From NCBI GenBank assembly GCA_963841425.1, contig CAWJCL010000002.1, positions 868,001-932,000 on the forward strand: 64,000 nt of DNA, given 5' to 3'. The translations under genes were made by a program, and so were the position numbers. Shown here in pieces: positions 9,058-16,649 of this stretch. Below the pieces are notes generated by a model. It saw only the letters and a program-made list of their open reading frames with translations. It did not search any database and was not told the DNA's origin. This DNA comes from DATEOR01 sp963841425. Its GTDB lineage: Bacteria > Actinomycetota > Thermoleophilia > Gaiellales > Gaiellaceae. Positions within the stretch are counted from its first letter, which is position 1. Every line of letters starts with the position of its first letter.

Positions 9058-10314
9058 TTACTTCAAGAATCCTTCGTAGTGGCGCATCATCATCTGCGAC
9101 TCCATCTGGCGCATGGTGTCGAGCGCGACGCCCACCACGATGAGGATCGACGTGCCGCCGAGAGCCCGCGAAGTCGCCTGTGAGAAGCCGCCGTACAGGA
9201 TGATGAGCGTCGGCAGCGTGGCGACGAGAGCGAGGTAGAGCGACCCGGGGAGAGTCAGCCGCGTGAGGACGCGGTCGAGGTACTGCGCCGTGGGCGGGCC
9301 CGGCCGGATGCCCGGGATGTAGCCGCCGTACTTGCGCAGGTTGTCCGCCTGGTCGATCGGGTTGAACTGAACGGCCGTGTAGAAGTACGTGAAGATCACG
9401 ATCAGGAACGCCTGCAGCAGCAGGTACGTCCAGTCGGTCGGCGTGAAGTGCTCGTTGATGAAGCTCTGCGTCTGCGGGAAGAACTGCGCGACCGTGGGCG
9501 GGAACGCCATGATCGCCGCCGCAAAGATGATCGGGATGACGCCGGCCATGTTCACGCGGAGGGGCATGTAGGTCGAGCCCCCCGAGGTCATCCGCCGGCC
9601 CACCATGCGCTTCGCGTACTGGATCGGGATCCGGCGCTGGCCCTCCTGCACGAAGACGACCGCGACGATGACGCCGAGCGCGATCACCGGGAACATCACG
9701 CGCTCGTACGGGCCGCCCTCGTACCAGGCGCGGATGCCGGCGGGGAGGCTCGAGAGGATGGACGCGAAGATGAGGAGCGAGATGCCGTTCCCGATCCCGC
9801 GCTTCGTGATCAGCTCGCCCATCCACATGAGGAGCGTGGTCGCCGCGGTCAGCGAGACGACGATGAGGACGAAGCGCCCCGCGTTCAGCTGGAAGTCGGG
9901 GATCTGGCGGTTGAAGAGGTACGAGTATCCCGCCGCCTGGAGCGCCGCGAGCACGACGGTCAGGTAGCGCGTGTACTGGTTGATCTTGGCGTAGCCGGCC
10001 TCACCCTCCTTCTGCAGCTGCTCGAGCCGCGGGATCACCACGGTCATCAGCTGGAGGATGATCGAGGCCGTGACGTAGGGCATGATCCCGAGCGCGAAGA
10101 GGGCGAACTGCCCGAGCGCGCCGCCCGAGAAGATGTTCAGGAGGCCGAGGATCGTCCCGCCCTGGCCCGAGAAGTATGTGTCGATGGCGTCCGAGTTGAC
10201 GCCGGGCACCGGGATCCAGCTCCCTAGCCGGTAGAAGCCGAGGATCATGGCGGTGAAGAGCACGCGGTGGCGGAGCTCCGGGACCCGCCAGGCATTCGTC
10301 AGCCAGGAAAACAT
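9058..10314 (-). CDS. secY: Protein translocase subunit SecY
   Basis: SecY forms the membrane channel for exported and inserted proteins. The 418-residue sequence shows about ten hydrophobic helices, the plug-region motif GGALGQFALFALGIMPYVTA, and the conserved cytoplasmic loop QEGQRRIPIQYAKRMVGR that contacts SecA and ribosomes. Its ATG directly follows the rplO stop. SecE is encoded in the second minus-strand block at 40754-41074. Confidence 0.97.
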   Translation of the reverse strand: MFSWLTNAWRVPELRHRVLFTAMILGFYRLGSWIPVPGVNSDAIDTYFSGQGGTILGLLNIFSGGALGQFALFALGIMPYVTASIILQLMTVVIPRLEQLQKEGEAGYAKINQYTRYLTVVLAALQAAGYSYLFNRQIPDFQLNAGRFVLIVVSLTAATTLLMWMGELITKRGIGNGISLLIFASILSSLPAGIRAWYEGGPYERVMFPVIALGVIVAVVFVQEGQRRIPIQYAKRMVGRRMTSGGSTYMPLRVNMAGVIPIIFAAAIMAFPPTVAQFFPQTQSFINEHFTPTDWTYLLLQAFLIVIFTYFYTAVQFNPIDQADNLRKYGGYIPGIRPGPPTAQYLDRVLTRLTLPGSLYLALVATLPTLIILYGGFSQATSRALGGTSILIVVGVALDTMRQMESQMMMRHYEGFLK

Positions 10315-10965
10315 CTATTCGGTCTCCTCGGAGTCCGCATTCGCGGATTCCTCGGCAGAACCCTCGGGCGCCTCCTCGGCCGGTGCCTCCTCAGTGCTCT
10401 CGGGAGCCTCGTTTTCGGGCTCTTCCTCAGCCGCAGGCTTCGCCTTGCGTGTCTTGCGCCTCTTCTCGACCGGCTCGCGGAGAGCGGTCGCGGTCCCGCC
10501 TGCGGACTCGATCTTCTCCCGCGCCGTCTTCGAGAAGAGATGGGCGGTGACGGCGAGCTTCTTCTTCAGCTCGCCCTCTCCGAGGATCTTCACGTCGATG
10601 CGCGTGTTCTTGATGAGGCCCTTCTCGACGAGGGCCTCGAGGGAAACCTCGGCACCGTCGTCGAAGACGCGCTCGAGGTCGCGCACGTTGACCGCCACGG
10701 TGTGCGTGCGGTGCGGGCCGATGGGCATCGCGTCTTTCGAATAGGGGCCGCGCTGCTTCCCGAGCCGCATGTAGATCGGCATCTGGCCGCCCTCGAAGCC
10801 CGGGCGCATCGTGTGCGAGCCGGCGCGGGCCTTCTGGCCCTTGATGCCGCGGCCGGAATAGCGGCCCTTGCCGGAGCCCATGCCGCGGCCGACGCGCTTG
10901 CGCGCCTTGCGCTTCTGCGCGGGCCGGAGCGTCGAGAGGTTGAGCTCTTCTTCCGGGGTGGGCAC
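10315..10965 (-). CDS. rplO: 50S ribosomal protein L15 with an acidic C-terminal tail
   Basis: L15 is a late-assembly large-subunit protein. Residues 1 to about 150 form a normal core, including KRKARKRVGRGMGSGKG and GQKARAGSHTMRPGFEGGQ. A tail of about 65 residues rich in Glu, Ala, Pro and Ser follows and has no counterpart in the usual 145-150 residue family. The start is GTG, one base after the rpmD stop. Confidence 0.95.
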   Translation of the reverse strand: MPTPEEELNLSTLRPAQKRKARKRVGRGMGSGKGRYSGRGIKGQKARAGSHTMRPGFEGGQMPIYMRLGKQRGPYSKDAMPIGPHRTHTVAVNVRDLERVFDDGAEVSLEALVEKGLIKNTRIDVKILGEGELKKKLAVTAHLFSKTAREKIESAGGTATALREPVEKRRKTRKAKPAAEEEPENEAPESTEEAPAEEAPEGSAEESANADSEETE

Positions 10966-10966
10966 G

Positions 10967-11146
10967 TCAGTTCTCCTCGATACGTACGAGGTGCCGGACT
11001 TTCCTGAGCATACCGAGGGTCTCCGGGGTGTCCTCGCGCTCGACCGAGCGGCCGATCTTGCCCAGGCCGAGCGCCCGGAGGGTGCCCCGGTGCTTCTGGG
11101 TCTGGCCGATCTGGCTACGCGTCTGCGTGATCGTCAGCTTCGTCAT
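10967..11146 (-). CDS. rpmD: 50S ribosomal protein L30
   Basis: This 59-residue protein has the L30 pattern: TKLTITQTRSQIGQTQKHRG, then TLRALGLGKIGRSVE, and ends in a hydrophobic VRHLVRIEEN strand. ATG at 11146 is chosen over upstream in-frame codons because it gives the standard L30 N-terminus. It overlaps the end of rpsE by 32 bases, so the rpsE acidic tail and the L30 start share DNA in different frames. Confidence 0.94.
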   Translation of the reverse strand: MTKLTITQTRSQIGQTQKHRGTLRALGLGKIGRSVEREDTPETLGMLRKVRHLVRIEEN

Positions 11147-11732
11147 CCTCGGAAACAGCTGTAGCTGTTTCCTCGGGGGAAACAGCTTCGCTCTCCTCTC
11201 GCTTTCTCGGGAATAACACTTCATGCACTGCTTTGCCTCGGCTCCGGGCAACTTCCTCTGGACGTCGAAGGCTCTGCAGCCCGTTCACCGTCGCCTTGAG
11301 GAGGTTCACAGGGTTCGGGTTGCCGAGGCTCTTCGCGAGGATGTCGCGGATGCCCGCGAGCTCGAGGACGGCGCGGACGCCGCCGCCGGCGATGACACCG
11401 GTTCCCTCGCTCGCCGGGCGCAGCAGCACTCGGGCGGCGTCCGAGCGTCCGAGGATCTCGTGCGTGATCGTCGTCCCGCTCTTCGGCACTTGGAAAAGGT
11501 TCTTCTTCGCGTCGTCGACTGCCTTCGAGATGGCGAGCGGAACCTCGCGCGCCTTTCCGTAGCCGACGCCGACGCGGTCGACCTCGTCCCCGATGACGAC
11601 GAGTGCGGTGAACGAAAAGCGCCGGCCGCCTTTCACGACCTTGGCGACGCGGTTGATCTCGACGACCCGCTCCTTGAGCTCGCGCGACTCGTACTCGAGG
11701 TTGCGCTCGACTTGGCGTTCAACGGAACTCAA
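11115..11732 (-). CDS. rpsE: 30S ribosomal protein S5 with a short acidic tail
   Basis: S5 acts in decoding fidelity. The 205-residue sequence contains the dsRBD-like KERVVEINRVAKVVKGGRR segment, the loop GVGYGKAREVPLAI and the PASEGTGVIAGGGVRAVLE region. An acidic tail (SEDDEADDHADA) extends past the core and overlaps rpmD by 32 bases. The start is TTG at 11732, sharing bases with the rplR stop (TTGA). Confidence 0.95.
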   Translation of the reverse strand: MSSVERQVERNLEYESRELKERVVEINRVAKVVKGGRRFSFTALVVIGDEVDRVGVGYGKAREVPLAISKAVDDAKKNLFQVPKSGTTITHEILGRSDAARVLLRPASEGTGVIAGGGVRAVLELAGIRDILAKSLGNPNPVNLLKATVNGLQSLRRPEEVARSRGKAVHEVLFPRKREESEAVSPEETATAVSEDDEADDHADA

Positions 11733-12085
11733 AACTTAAGCCCTCCCTCTCTGGCGCCATCTGCAAGCGCCTTGACGCGACCGTGGTAGAGATAGCCGCC
11801 GCGATCGAAGACGACCGTCTCGACGCCTGCCTTCTTGCCGGCCGCCGCGAGCACCTTGCCGACCTCGGCCGCCTGCTCGGTCTTCGAGCCCTTGAAGGTC
11901 TTCTTGAGCTCGCCGTGGCCGGCTGCGGCGATCGTCTTGCGCTCGACGTCATCCACGAGCTGGGCGGAGATGCCGCGGTTCGAGCGGAAGACGACGAGGC
12001 GAGGCCGCTCGGCGGTGCCGAGGACCTTGTTGCGCACGCGCTTGTGGCGGCGCAGCCTGGCTTCTCTGACGGTCAAGGTCGCCAT
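11729..12085 (-). CDS. rplR: 50S ribosomal protein L18
   Basis: L18 helps bind 5S rRNA. This 118-residue protein contains RLRRHKRVRNKVLGTAERPR near its start, a VFRSNRGISAQLVDD strand and the C-terminal VVFDRGGYLYHGRVKALADG. Its length is standard. The ATG overlaps the rplF stop as TAATG. Confidence 0.96.
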   Translation of the reverse strand: MATLTVREARLRRHKRVRNKVLGTAERPRLVVFRSNRGISAQLVDDVERKTIAAAGHGELKKTFKGSKTEQAAEVGKVLAAAGKKAGVETVVFDRGGYLYHGRVKALADGAREGGLKF

Positions 12086-12618
12086 TACGCTCGCTTCCCG
12101 ACCTTGCGGCGCACATACTCGCCCTCGTAGCGGATGCCCTTGCCCTTGTACGGCTCGGGCGGGCGCACGGCGCGGACCTCGGCGGCCACCTGGCCGACCT
12201 TCTGCTTGTCGATGCCCTTGACCACGACCTGCGTCGCCGCAGGCACCTCGAACGTGATCCCCTGCGGCGGCTTCTTCACGACGGGGTGGGAGTAGCCGAC
12301 GTTGAGCTCCAGGTCGGTCCCGCGCATGGACGCGCGGTAGCCGACTCCCTGGATCTCGAGGGTCTTCGTGAACCCGTTGGTGACGCCTTCGACCATGTTC
12401 GCGACGAGGCTTCGAGTGAGCCCGTGGAGCGCGCGGTCCTCGCCGCGCTCGGTCGGGCGCCGGACGAGGAGCTCGCCGTCGCCCTGCTCGACCGTCATCC
12501 GCTCGGGAACCATCTGCGTCAGCTCGCCGAGGGGGCCGTTCACCATCACGCGCCCAGGGGAGAGCGACACCGAGACTCCGGCGGGCAGCGGGATTGGGCT
12601 TTTTCCGATTCGACTCAT
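12085..12618 (-). CDS. rplF: 50S ribosomal protein L6
   Basis: L6 sits near the factor-binding site of the large subunit. The 177-residue protein opens SRIGKSPIPLPAGV and has the two duplicated alpha/beta domains, with the conserved IQGVGYRASM and PEPYKGKGIRYEGEYVRRK motifs. It follows rpsH by 9 bases and is coupled to rplR by TAATG. Confidence 0.97.
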   Translation of the reverse strand: MSRIGKSPIPLPAGVSVSLSPGRVMVNGPLGELTQMVPERMTVEQGDGELLVRRPTERGEDRALHGLTRSLVANMVEGVTNGFTKTLEIQGVGYRASMRGTDLELNVGYSHPVVKKPPQGITFEVPAATQVVVKGIDKQKVGQVAAEVRAVRPPEPYKGKGIRYEGEYVRRKVGKRA

Positions 12619-12627
12619 CTCAGGGTG

Positions 12628-13023
12628 CTACCAGACAAAACAAACCACTTCGCCGCCGACGCCGAGCTCCTGCGCCGTTCGGCTCGTGACCAGGCCGTTC
12701 GAGGTGGACATGATCGCCGTCCCCATGCCTCCGAGGACGCGCGGGAGGCGGTCCTTCGTCGCGTAGACGCGCCTGCCCGGCTTCGAGACCCGCTTCACGT
12801 CGGTGATGATCCGCTCGCGCTTGGGCCCGAACTTCAGCTCGATCACCAAGGTATCGAACGACTCGCCCTTCTCGATGCGGTAGTCCTTGATGTAGCCCTC
12901 GTCGCGAAGCAGGCGCGCAATTTCCGTCTTCAGATTCGAGGCCGGCATCTCGACGCTCTCGTGCAGCGCCTTGTTCGCGTTCTTCAGGCGGGCGAGCATG
13001 TCTGCAACTGGATCGGTCAGCAT
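12628..13023 (-). CDS. rpsH: 30S ribosomal protein S8
   Basis: S8 binds 16S rRNA directly and in E. coli is the autogenous repressor of the spc operon. The 131-residue sequence begins TDPVADMLARLKNANKA and ends with the RNA-binding GTAIMSTSNGLVTSRTA region and GGEVVCFVW. Its ATG overlaps the last codons of small ORF copy B (ATGCTGA), whose end supplies the AGGAGGTGA ribosome-binding site. Confidence 0.97.
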   Translation of the reverse strand: MLTDPVADMLARLKNANKALHESVEMPASNLKTEIARLLRDEGYIKDYRIEKGESFDTLVIELKFGPKRERIITDVKRVSKPGRRVYATKDRLPRVLGGMGTAIMSTSNGLVTSRTAQELGVGGEVVCFVW

Positions 13024-13190
13024 CTGCGGTCACCTCCTGAACAGATCGCGTTCACCGGTCGCGAGAACTGCTTCTCGGCAGGACGCAGGGAGCGCTCGTA
13101 GCCAGAGGCTACGGGTGCGACCGAGGACGCAGCGAGAGGCACGTTCGCAGCGCCGCGGGGAATGTGAGCTGTGAAGGTGGTGGCCGTCAT
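13017..13190 (-). CDS. Repeated small ORF, copy B (between rpsZ and rpsH)
   Basis: This is a 57-codon frame with an ATG start 11 bases after the rpsZ stop. It has the family core ASSVAPVASGYERSLRP and ends ICSGGDRRC. The TGA lies inside the second codon of rpsH. Compared with 55-codon copies, two extra codons (RC) are added because the stop is displaced to overlap rpsH. The inverted repeat CGTAGCC-AGA-GGCTACG lies at 13097-13113 (plus-strand reading). There is no signal peptide, membrane segment or recognised domain. Whether it is translated is unknown. Confidence 0.55.
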   Translation of the reverse strand: MTATTFTAHIPRGAANVPLAASSVAPVASGYERSLRPAEKQFSRPVNAICSGGDRRC

Positions 13191-13201
13191 GCACACTCCC
13201 C

Positions 13202-13387
13202 CTACCAGCTCGACTTCGTCATACCGGGGATGACCCCCTCGTGGGCGAGCTCGCGCAGGCAGATCCGGCACAGGCCGAACTTGCGGTAGACCGCGCGCGG
13301 GCGGCCGCAACGGTTGCAGCGCGTGTACTGCCGCGTCTTGTACTTCTGCGGTCTCGCTGCCTTCGCGATCAAACTTTTCTTCGCCAA
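13202..13387 (-). CDS. rpsZ: 30S ribosomal protein S14 type Z (zinc form)
   Basis: This 61-residue S14 has the zinc-ribbon pairs CNRC and CRIC, separated by the RNA-contacting GRPRAVYRKFG segment, and ends GVIPGMTKSSW. It is the short C+ form normally found inside the spc operon of Gram-positive bacteria, between rplE and rpsH, as here. Confidence 0.97.
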   Translation of the reverse strand: MAKKSLIAKAARPQKYKTRQYTRCNRCGRPRAVYRKFGLCRICLRELAHEGVIPGMTKSSW

Positions 13388-13398
13388 CTACTGTCCTC

Positions 13399-13995
13399 CT
13401 ATGGTTGTGCTTGTGCGCGGAAGGGAAGGCCGAGCTCGCGCAGGAGCGCGAACGCCTCCTCATCCGTGTCCGCCGACGTCGTGATGGTGACGTCGAGGCC
13501 GCGCACGGTCTCCACGTCGTCGTAGTCGACCTCCGGGAAGATGATCTGCTCCCGGATCCCGATCGAATAGTTGCCCCGCCCGTCGAAGCTCGCCGGGGAA
13601 AGACCGCGGAAGTCCCGGATGCGCGGAAGCGCGATCGAGACGAGACGGTCGAGGAACTCCCACATGCGGGCGCCGCGCAGGGTCACCTTCGTGCCGATGG
13701 GCATGCCCTCGCGAATCTTGAAGCCGGCGATCGACTTCTTCGCGCGAGTGATCTGGGCCCGTTGGCCGGTGATGATGGTCAGCTCGTCGACCGCGCGGTC
13801 GAGCGCGCGCGCGTTGATCTTCGCGTCACCGACACCCATGTTGACCGTGATCTTCTGCACCCGCGGCACCTTCATCACGGAGCTGTACGAAAACTGCTCC
13901 TTGAGCCGGTCGCGGATCTCCGCCTCGAAGCGGTCCTTCAAGCGCGGCGAGTAACCGTCGCTCTGCTTCTTCTTCTTCTTGGTCGCGGTGGCCAT
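13399..13995 (-). CDS. rplE: 50S ribosomal protein L5
   Basis: L5 binds 5S rRNA and contacts P-site tRNA. The 198-residue sequence has VPRVQKITVNMGVGDAK, the conserved GQRAQITRAKKSIAGFKIREG and the C-terminal DVTITTSADTDEEAFALLRELG. An extra Lys-rich N-terminus (ATATKKKKKQSDG) is longer than in most L5 proteins. Its ATG overlaps the TGA of small ORF copy C, and AGGAGGTGA precedes it. Confidence 0.97.
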   Translation of the reverse strand: MATATKKKKKQSDGYSPRLKDRFEAEIRDRLKEQFSYSSVMKVPRVQKITVNMGVGDAKINARALDRAVDELTIITGQRAQITRAKKSIAGFKIREGMPIGTKVTLRGARMWEFLDRLVSIALPRIRDFRGLSPASFDGRGNYSIGIREQIIFPEVDYDDVETVRGLDVTITTSADTDEEAFALLRELGLPFRAQAQP

Positions 13996-14162
13996 CAGCG
14001 GTCACCTCCTGAACAGATCACGCTTGCCGACAGCGAGAACCGAGCGTCGCAAGGACGCAGGGAGCGCTCGTAGCCGGAGGCTACGGGTGGGACCGAGCAC
14101 GCAGCGAGGCGATGGTTCGCAGCTGCTCGGCGGACCTGAGCTGTGAAGGTGGGGCCCGCCAT
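13995..14162 (-). CDS. Repeated small ORF, copy C (between rplX and rplE)
   Basis: This 55-codon frame fills the rplX-rplE gap exactly. Its ATG overlaps the rplX stop (TGATG at 14164-14160) and its TGA overlaps the rplE start (TGATG at 13997-13993). The core reads ACSVPPVASGYERSLRP and the end is ICSGGDR. The peptide is basic and has no membrane segment. The DNA core repeats the 17-base palindrome at 14069-14085. With stop/start overlaps at both ends, a ribosome could pass from rplX to rplE through it without leaving the mRNA. Function is unknown. Confidence 0.6.
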   Translation of the reverse strand: MAGPTFTAQVRRAAANHRLAACSVPPVASGYERSLRPCDARFSLSASVICSGGDR

Positions 14163-14536
14163 CAACGGTCGAGCACCTCCCCGCAGCCTTCGCGCTTGCA
14201 GACGCGCACCTTCATCCGGCGGCCCTTCTCGTCCTCGCGGAACTCGTAGCCGACGCGCGACGCGCGGCCGCAGGTCGGGCAGACGACCATCACCTTGGAC
14301 ACCGCGAGAGGGGCCGCGAGGTCGATGACGCCGCCCGGCTGGATCTGGGTCTGGCCCATCCGGCTCGAATCCTTCATCGGCCGCGGCTTGCGGTGACGCT
14401 TGACGAGGTTCAGGTTCTCGACGATCACGCGCTGCTTCACGGGGTCGGCCTCGATGACGCGCCCCTGCTTGCCGCGATCCTTGCCGGAGAGCACCTGAAC
14501 CAGATCTCCCTTGCGAATTTTCATTGCGCTTGCCAC
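14162..14536 (-). CDS. rplX: 50S ribosomal protein L24 with C4 zinc ribbon
   Basis: L24 starts large-subunit assembly. The 124-residue protein has the KOW-type segment KIRKGDLVQVLSGKDRGKQG and a C-terminal four-Cys ribbon (CPTCG ... CKREGCG). GTG at 14536 is preferred over the ATG four codons later because GAGG lies 8 bases before it and it abuts the rplN stop (TGAGTG). The downstream end overlaps small ORF copy C. Confidence 0.95.
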   Translation of the reverse strand: MASAMKIRKGDLVQVLSGKDRGKQGRVIEADPVKQRVIVENLNLVKRHRKPRPMKDSSRMGQTQIQPGGVIDLAAPLAVSKVMVVCPTCGRASRVGYEFREDEKGRRMKVRVCKREGCGEVLDR

Positions 14537-14905
14537 TCAGAGCACCTCTGGAGCTAGTGAGACGATCTTCATGAAGTTCTTCTCGCGCAGCTCACGGGCG
14601 ACCGGCCCGAAGATGCGCGTGCCGCGCGGGTTGTTGGCCGTGTCGATGATCACCGCCGCGTTCTCGTCGAAGGCGATGGAGGTGCCGTCGTCGCGCCCGA
14701 ACGGCTTCTTCGTGCGCACGACCACCGCGCGGACGACCTCGCCCTTCTTGATCGTGCCCTGCGGTGTCGCCGTCTTCACGGTACCGACGATCACGTCGCC
14801 GACTCGCGCATAGCGGCGCTTGGAGCCGCCCATGACGCGGATGCAGAGAAGCTCACGGGCACCCGTGTTGTCGGCGACGCGGAGTCGGGATTCCTGCTGG
14901 ATCAC
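14537..14905 (-). CDS. rplN: 50S ribosomal protein L14
   Basis: L14 lies at the subunit interface and is also where the silencing factor RsfS binds. The 122-residue sequence opens MIQQESRLRVADNTGARELL and contains GSKRRYARVGDVIVGTVK and the conserved AVVVRTKKPFGRDDG loop. The start is GTG at 14905. Its length matches the family. Confidence 0.97.
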   Translation of the reverse strand: MIQQESRLRVADNTGARELLCIRVMGGSKRRYARVGDVIVGTVKTATPQGTIKKGEVVRAVVVRTKKPFGRDDGTSIAFDENAAVIIDTANNPRGTRIFGPVARELREKNFMKIVSLAPEVL

Positions 14906-14930
14906 GGGCGGTCACCGTCCGACATCAAAC

Positions 14931-15863
14931 TTACTTCGCCTCCTCGAGCACTTCTGCAAGGCGCCAGGACTTGGTCTTCGAGATCGGGCGCGTCTCGACG
15001 ATGCGGACGACGTCGCCTGCCTTCGCGACGTTCGTCTCGTCGTGCGCATGGAACTTGCGCGAGTGGCGAACGATCTTCTTGTAGACCGGGTGCGGCTTCT
15101 GGGTGTCGACGCGGACGACGATAGTCTTGTCCATCGCGCTCGAGACGACGACCCCGCGGCGCTCCTTGCGCTTGCCGCGCGCATGCTCGGGCTTCGGCAA
15201 CCGCACGATCGCGGCCCGCGTGGCGGGACGCTCGCGCTTCGGCTTCGAGCGCGCTCGGCGCTCCGCGCGCGGCAGCCGCTTCTTTTTCGGCTTCGCGGGA
15301 ACCATCGCAGGGGCGGCAGCTTCGGCAGCCTGCTCCTCGGCGGGAGCTTCCTCGGCCACGGGCTCCTCGGCGGGCGCTTCCTCGGCCACGGGCTCCTCGG
15401 CGGGGGCCTCTTCCGCGATAGGCGCTTCTCCCGCGACAGGCTCCTCCATCGGCGCTTCCTCAGCGGCAGACTCAGGCTCGGCCTCGACGGCAGGCTCTTC
15501 TGCCGGAGCCTCCTCGCCCACGCGTTCCTCGACGGGAGCCTCCTCGGCCGCCTGTTCCTCGGCGACCGGCTCCTCGGCGACCGGCTCCTCGGCGGGCGCC
15601 TCTTCTGCGACGGGCTCGGCGAGCGGCTCGTCGGCAGGGGCGGTCTCCACCGCGGACTCTTCGGAGGCGAGCTCCTCGGCGGGAGCCTCCTCGGCCTTCG
15701 GCTTCTTCTTCGGAGCAGCCTTCTTCTTCGGCTCGGCCTCGGCCTTCTTGGCCGGAGCCTTCTTCTTCGGCTTCTCCTCGGCCTCCGGAGCCTCGGTCTC
15801 CGCGGTCTCCTCGACCGCGTCCTGGGGCTGCTCTTCCTCTGTCTTCTTCCTCGGTCTTGCCAT
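14931..15863 (-). CDS. rpsQ: 30S ribosomal protein S17 with a ~230-residue low-complexity N-terminal extension
   Basis: The last ~80 residues are a normal S17 (RRGVVVSSAMDKTIVVRV, then RHSRKFHAHDE and GDVVRIVETRPISKTKSW), which binds 16S rRNA. In front lies an extension unlike the usual ~85-residue protein. It is first Lys/Glu/Ala-rich (KKKAPAKKAEAEPKKKAAPK), then a run of degenerate AEEPVAEEAPAEE units at about residues 75-185, and then a very basic linker (KPKKKRLPRAERRARSKPKR). The frame is open throughout and ATG at 15863 abuts the rpmC stop (TAAATG). The core could start internally, but no candidate with a ribosome-binding site stands out. Confidence 0.9.
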   Translation of the reverse strand: MARPRKKTEEEQPQDAVEETAETEAPEAEEKPKKKAPAKKAEAEPKKKAAPKKKPKAEEAPAEELASEESAVETAPADEPLAEPVAEEAPAEEPVAEEPVAEEQAAEEAPVEERVGEEAPAEEPAVEAEPESAAEEAPMEEPVAGEAPIAEEAPAEEPVAEEAPAEEPVAEEAPAEEQAAEAAAPAMVPAKPKKKRLPRAERRARSKPKRERPATRAAIVRLPKPEHARGKRKERRGVVVSSAMDKTIVVRVDTQKPHPVYKKIVRHSRKFHAHDETNVAKAGDVVRIVETRPISKTKSWRLAEVLEEAK

Positions 15864-16067
15864 TTACCTTCTCTCCAACGTCGAATGGCGCTCGGCCTGA
15901 ACAGTCAGAATCCGGGCGATCTCACGCTTCGCGATGGCGATGCGCGCGGTGTTCTCGAGCGCGCCTGTCGCCATCTGGAAGCGGAGGTTGAACAGGTTCT
16001 CCCGGCTGTCGGCGAGGCGCCGGTCCAGCTCCTCGTCCGAAAGCTCTCTCAGCTCTCTAGCCCTCAA
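15864..16067 (-). CDS. rpmC: 50S ribosomal protein L29
   Basis: L29 lies at the exit tunnel beside L23, where trigger factor and SRP dock. The 67-residue protein has the two-helix pattern RELSDEELDRRLADSRENLFNLRFQ and TARIAIAKREIARILTV. The start is TTG at 16067; it overlaps the rplP end by 11 bases. Confidence 0.95.
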   Translation of the reverse strand: MRARELRELSDEELDRRLADSRENLFNLRFQMATGALENTARIAIAKREIARILTVQAERHSTLERR

Positions 16068-16482
16068 AGAGATCAGCCTCTCTCTTCACGAACTTCGTCT
16101 TCACGGGGAGCTTCATCCCGGCGAGGCGCATGGCCTCGCGGGCGAGCGGCTCGGATACACCGGCGAGCTCGAACATGACGCGACCAGGCTTGACCACGGC
16201 CACCCAGTGCTCGGGCGAGCCCTTGCCGGAGCCCATGCGGGTCTCGGCGGGCTTCTGCGTCACCGGCTTGTCGGGGAAGACATTGATCCAGACCTTGCCG
16301 CCGCGCTTGATGTGGCGCGTCATGGCGATACGAGCCGCCTCGATCTGGCGGTTGGTGACCCAGCCGGCATCGAGCGACTTGAGGCCGTAGTCCCCGAAGT
16401 GGACCTGCTGCTGGCCCTTGGCGTAGCCGCGACGGCGCCCGCGCTGCTGCTTGCGGAACTTTGTCTTGCGGGGCATCAGCAT
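16057..16482 (-). CDS. rplP: 50S ribosomal protein L16
   Basis: L16 helps shape the A-site and is an antibiotic-contact protein. The 141-residue sequence includes PRKTKFRKQQRGRRRG, the conserved GGKVWINVFPDKPVTQKPAETRMGSGKG and HWVAVVKPGRVMFE. ATG at 16482 overlaps the stop of small ORF copy D (TAATG). A second ATG two codons later is possible but lies farther from AAAGGTGA. Confidence 0.97.
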   Translation of the reverse strand: MLMPRKTKFRKQQRGRRRGYAKGQQQVHFGDYGLKSLDAGWVTNRQIEAARIAMTRHIKRGGKVWINVFPDKPVTQKPAETRMGSGKGSPEHWVAVVKPGRVMFELAGVSEPLAREAMRLAGMKLPVKTKFVKREADLFEG

Positions 16483-16649
16483 TAGCGATCACCTTTCGAA
16501 CGGATCACGATTCCCGGCCGCGAAGGCCGAGCTGCGCAAGGACGCAGTGAGCGCTCGTAGCCGGAGGCTACGGGTGCGACCGAGGACGTCGCGAAGCGAC
16601 GGCGTGCAGCGGCTCGGGGAGTCTGAGCTGTGAGGAAGGGGGTCGCCAT
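16482..16649 (-). CDS. Repeated small ORF, copy D (between rpsC and rplP)
   Basis: This 55-codon frame exactly spans the rpsC-rplP gap. Its ATG overlaps the rpsC stop (TGATG) and its TAA overlaps the rplP ATG (TAATG). The core is TSSVAPVASGYERSLRPC; the end is IRSKGDR, whose last codons carry the AAAGGTGA binding site for rplP. The N-terminus MATPFLTAQTPRAAA resembles copies C, E and G. The palindrome is at 16556-16572. No homology to a known family is recognised. Confidence 0.6.
   Translation of the reverse strand: MATPFLTAQTPRAAARRRFATSSVAPVASGYERSLRPCAARPSRPGIVIRSKGDR

Noticed and set aside
13017..13463. A longer reading of small ORF copy B continuing upstream through rpsZ
   Set aside because: The upstream part is an out-of-frame shadow of the S14 gene; the ATG at 13190 gives the length shared by the other copies.
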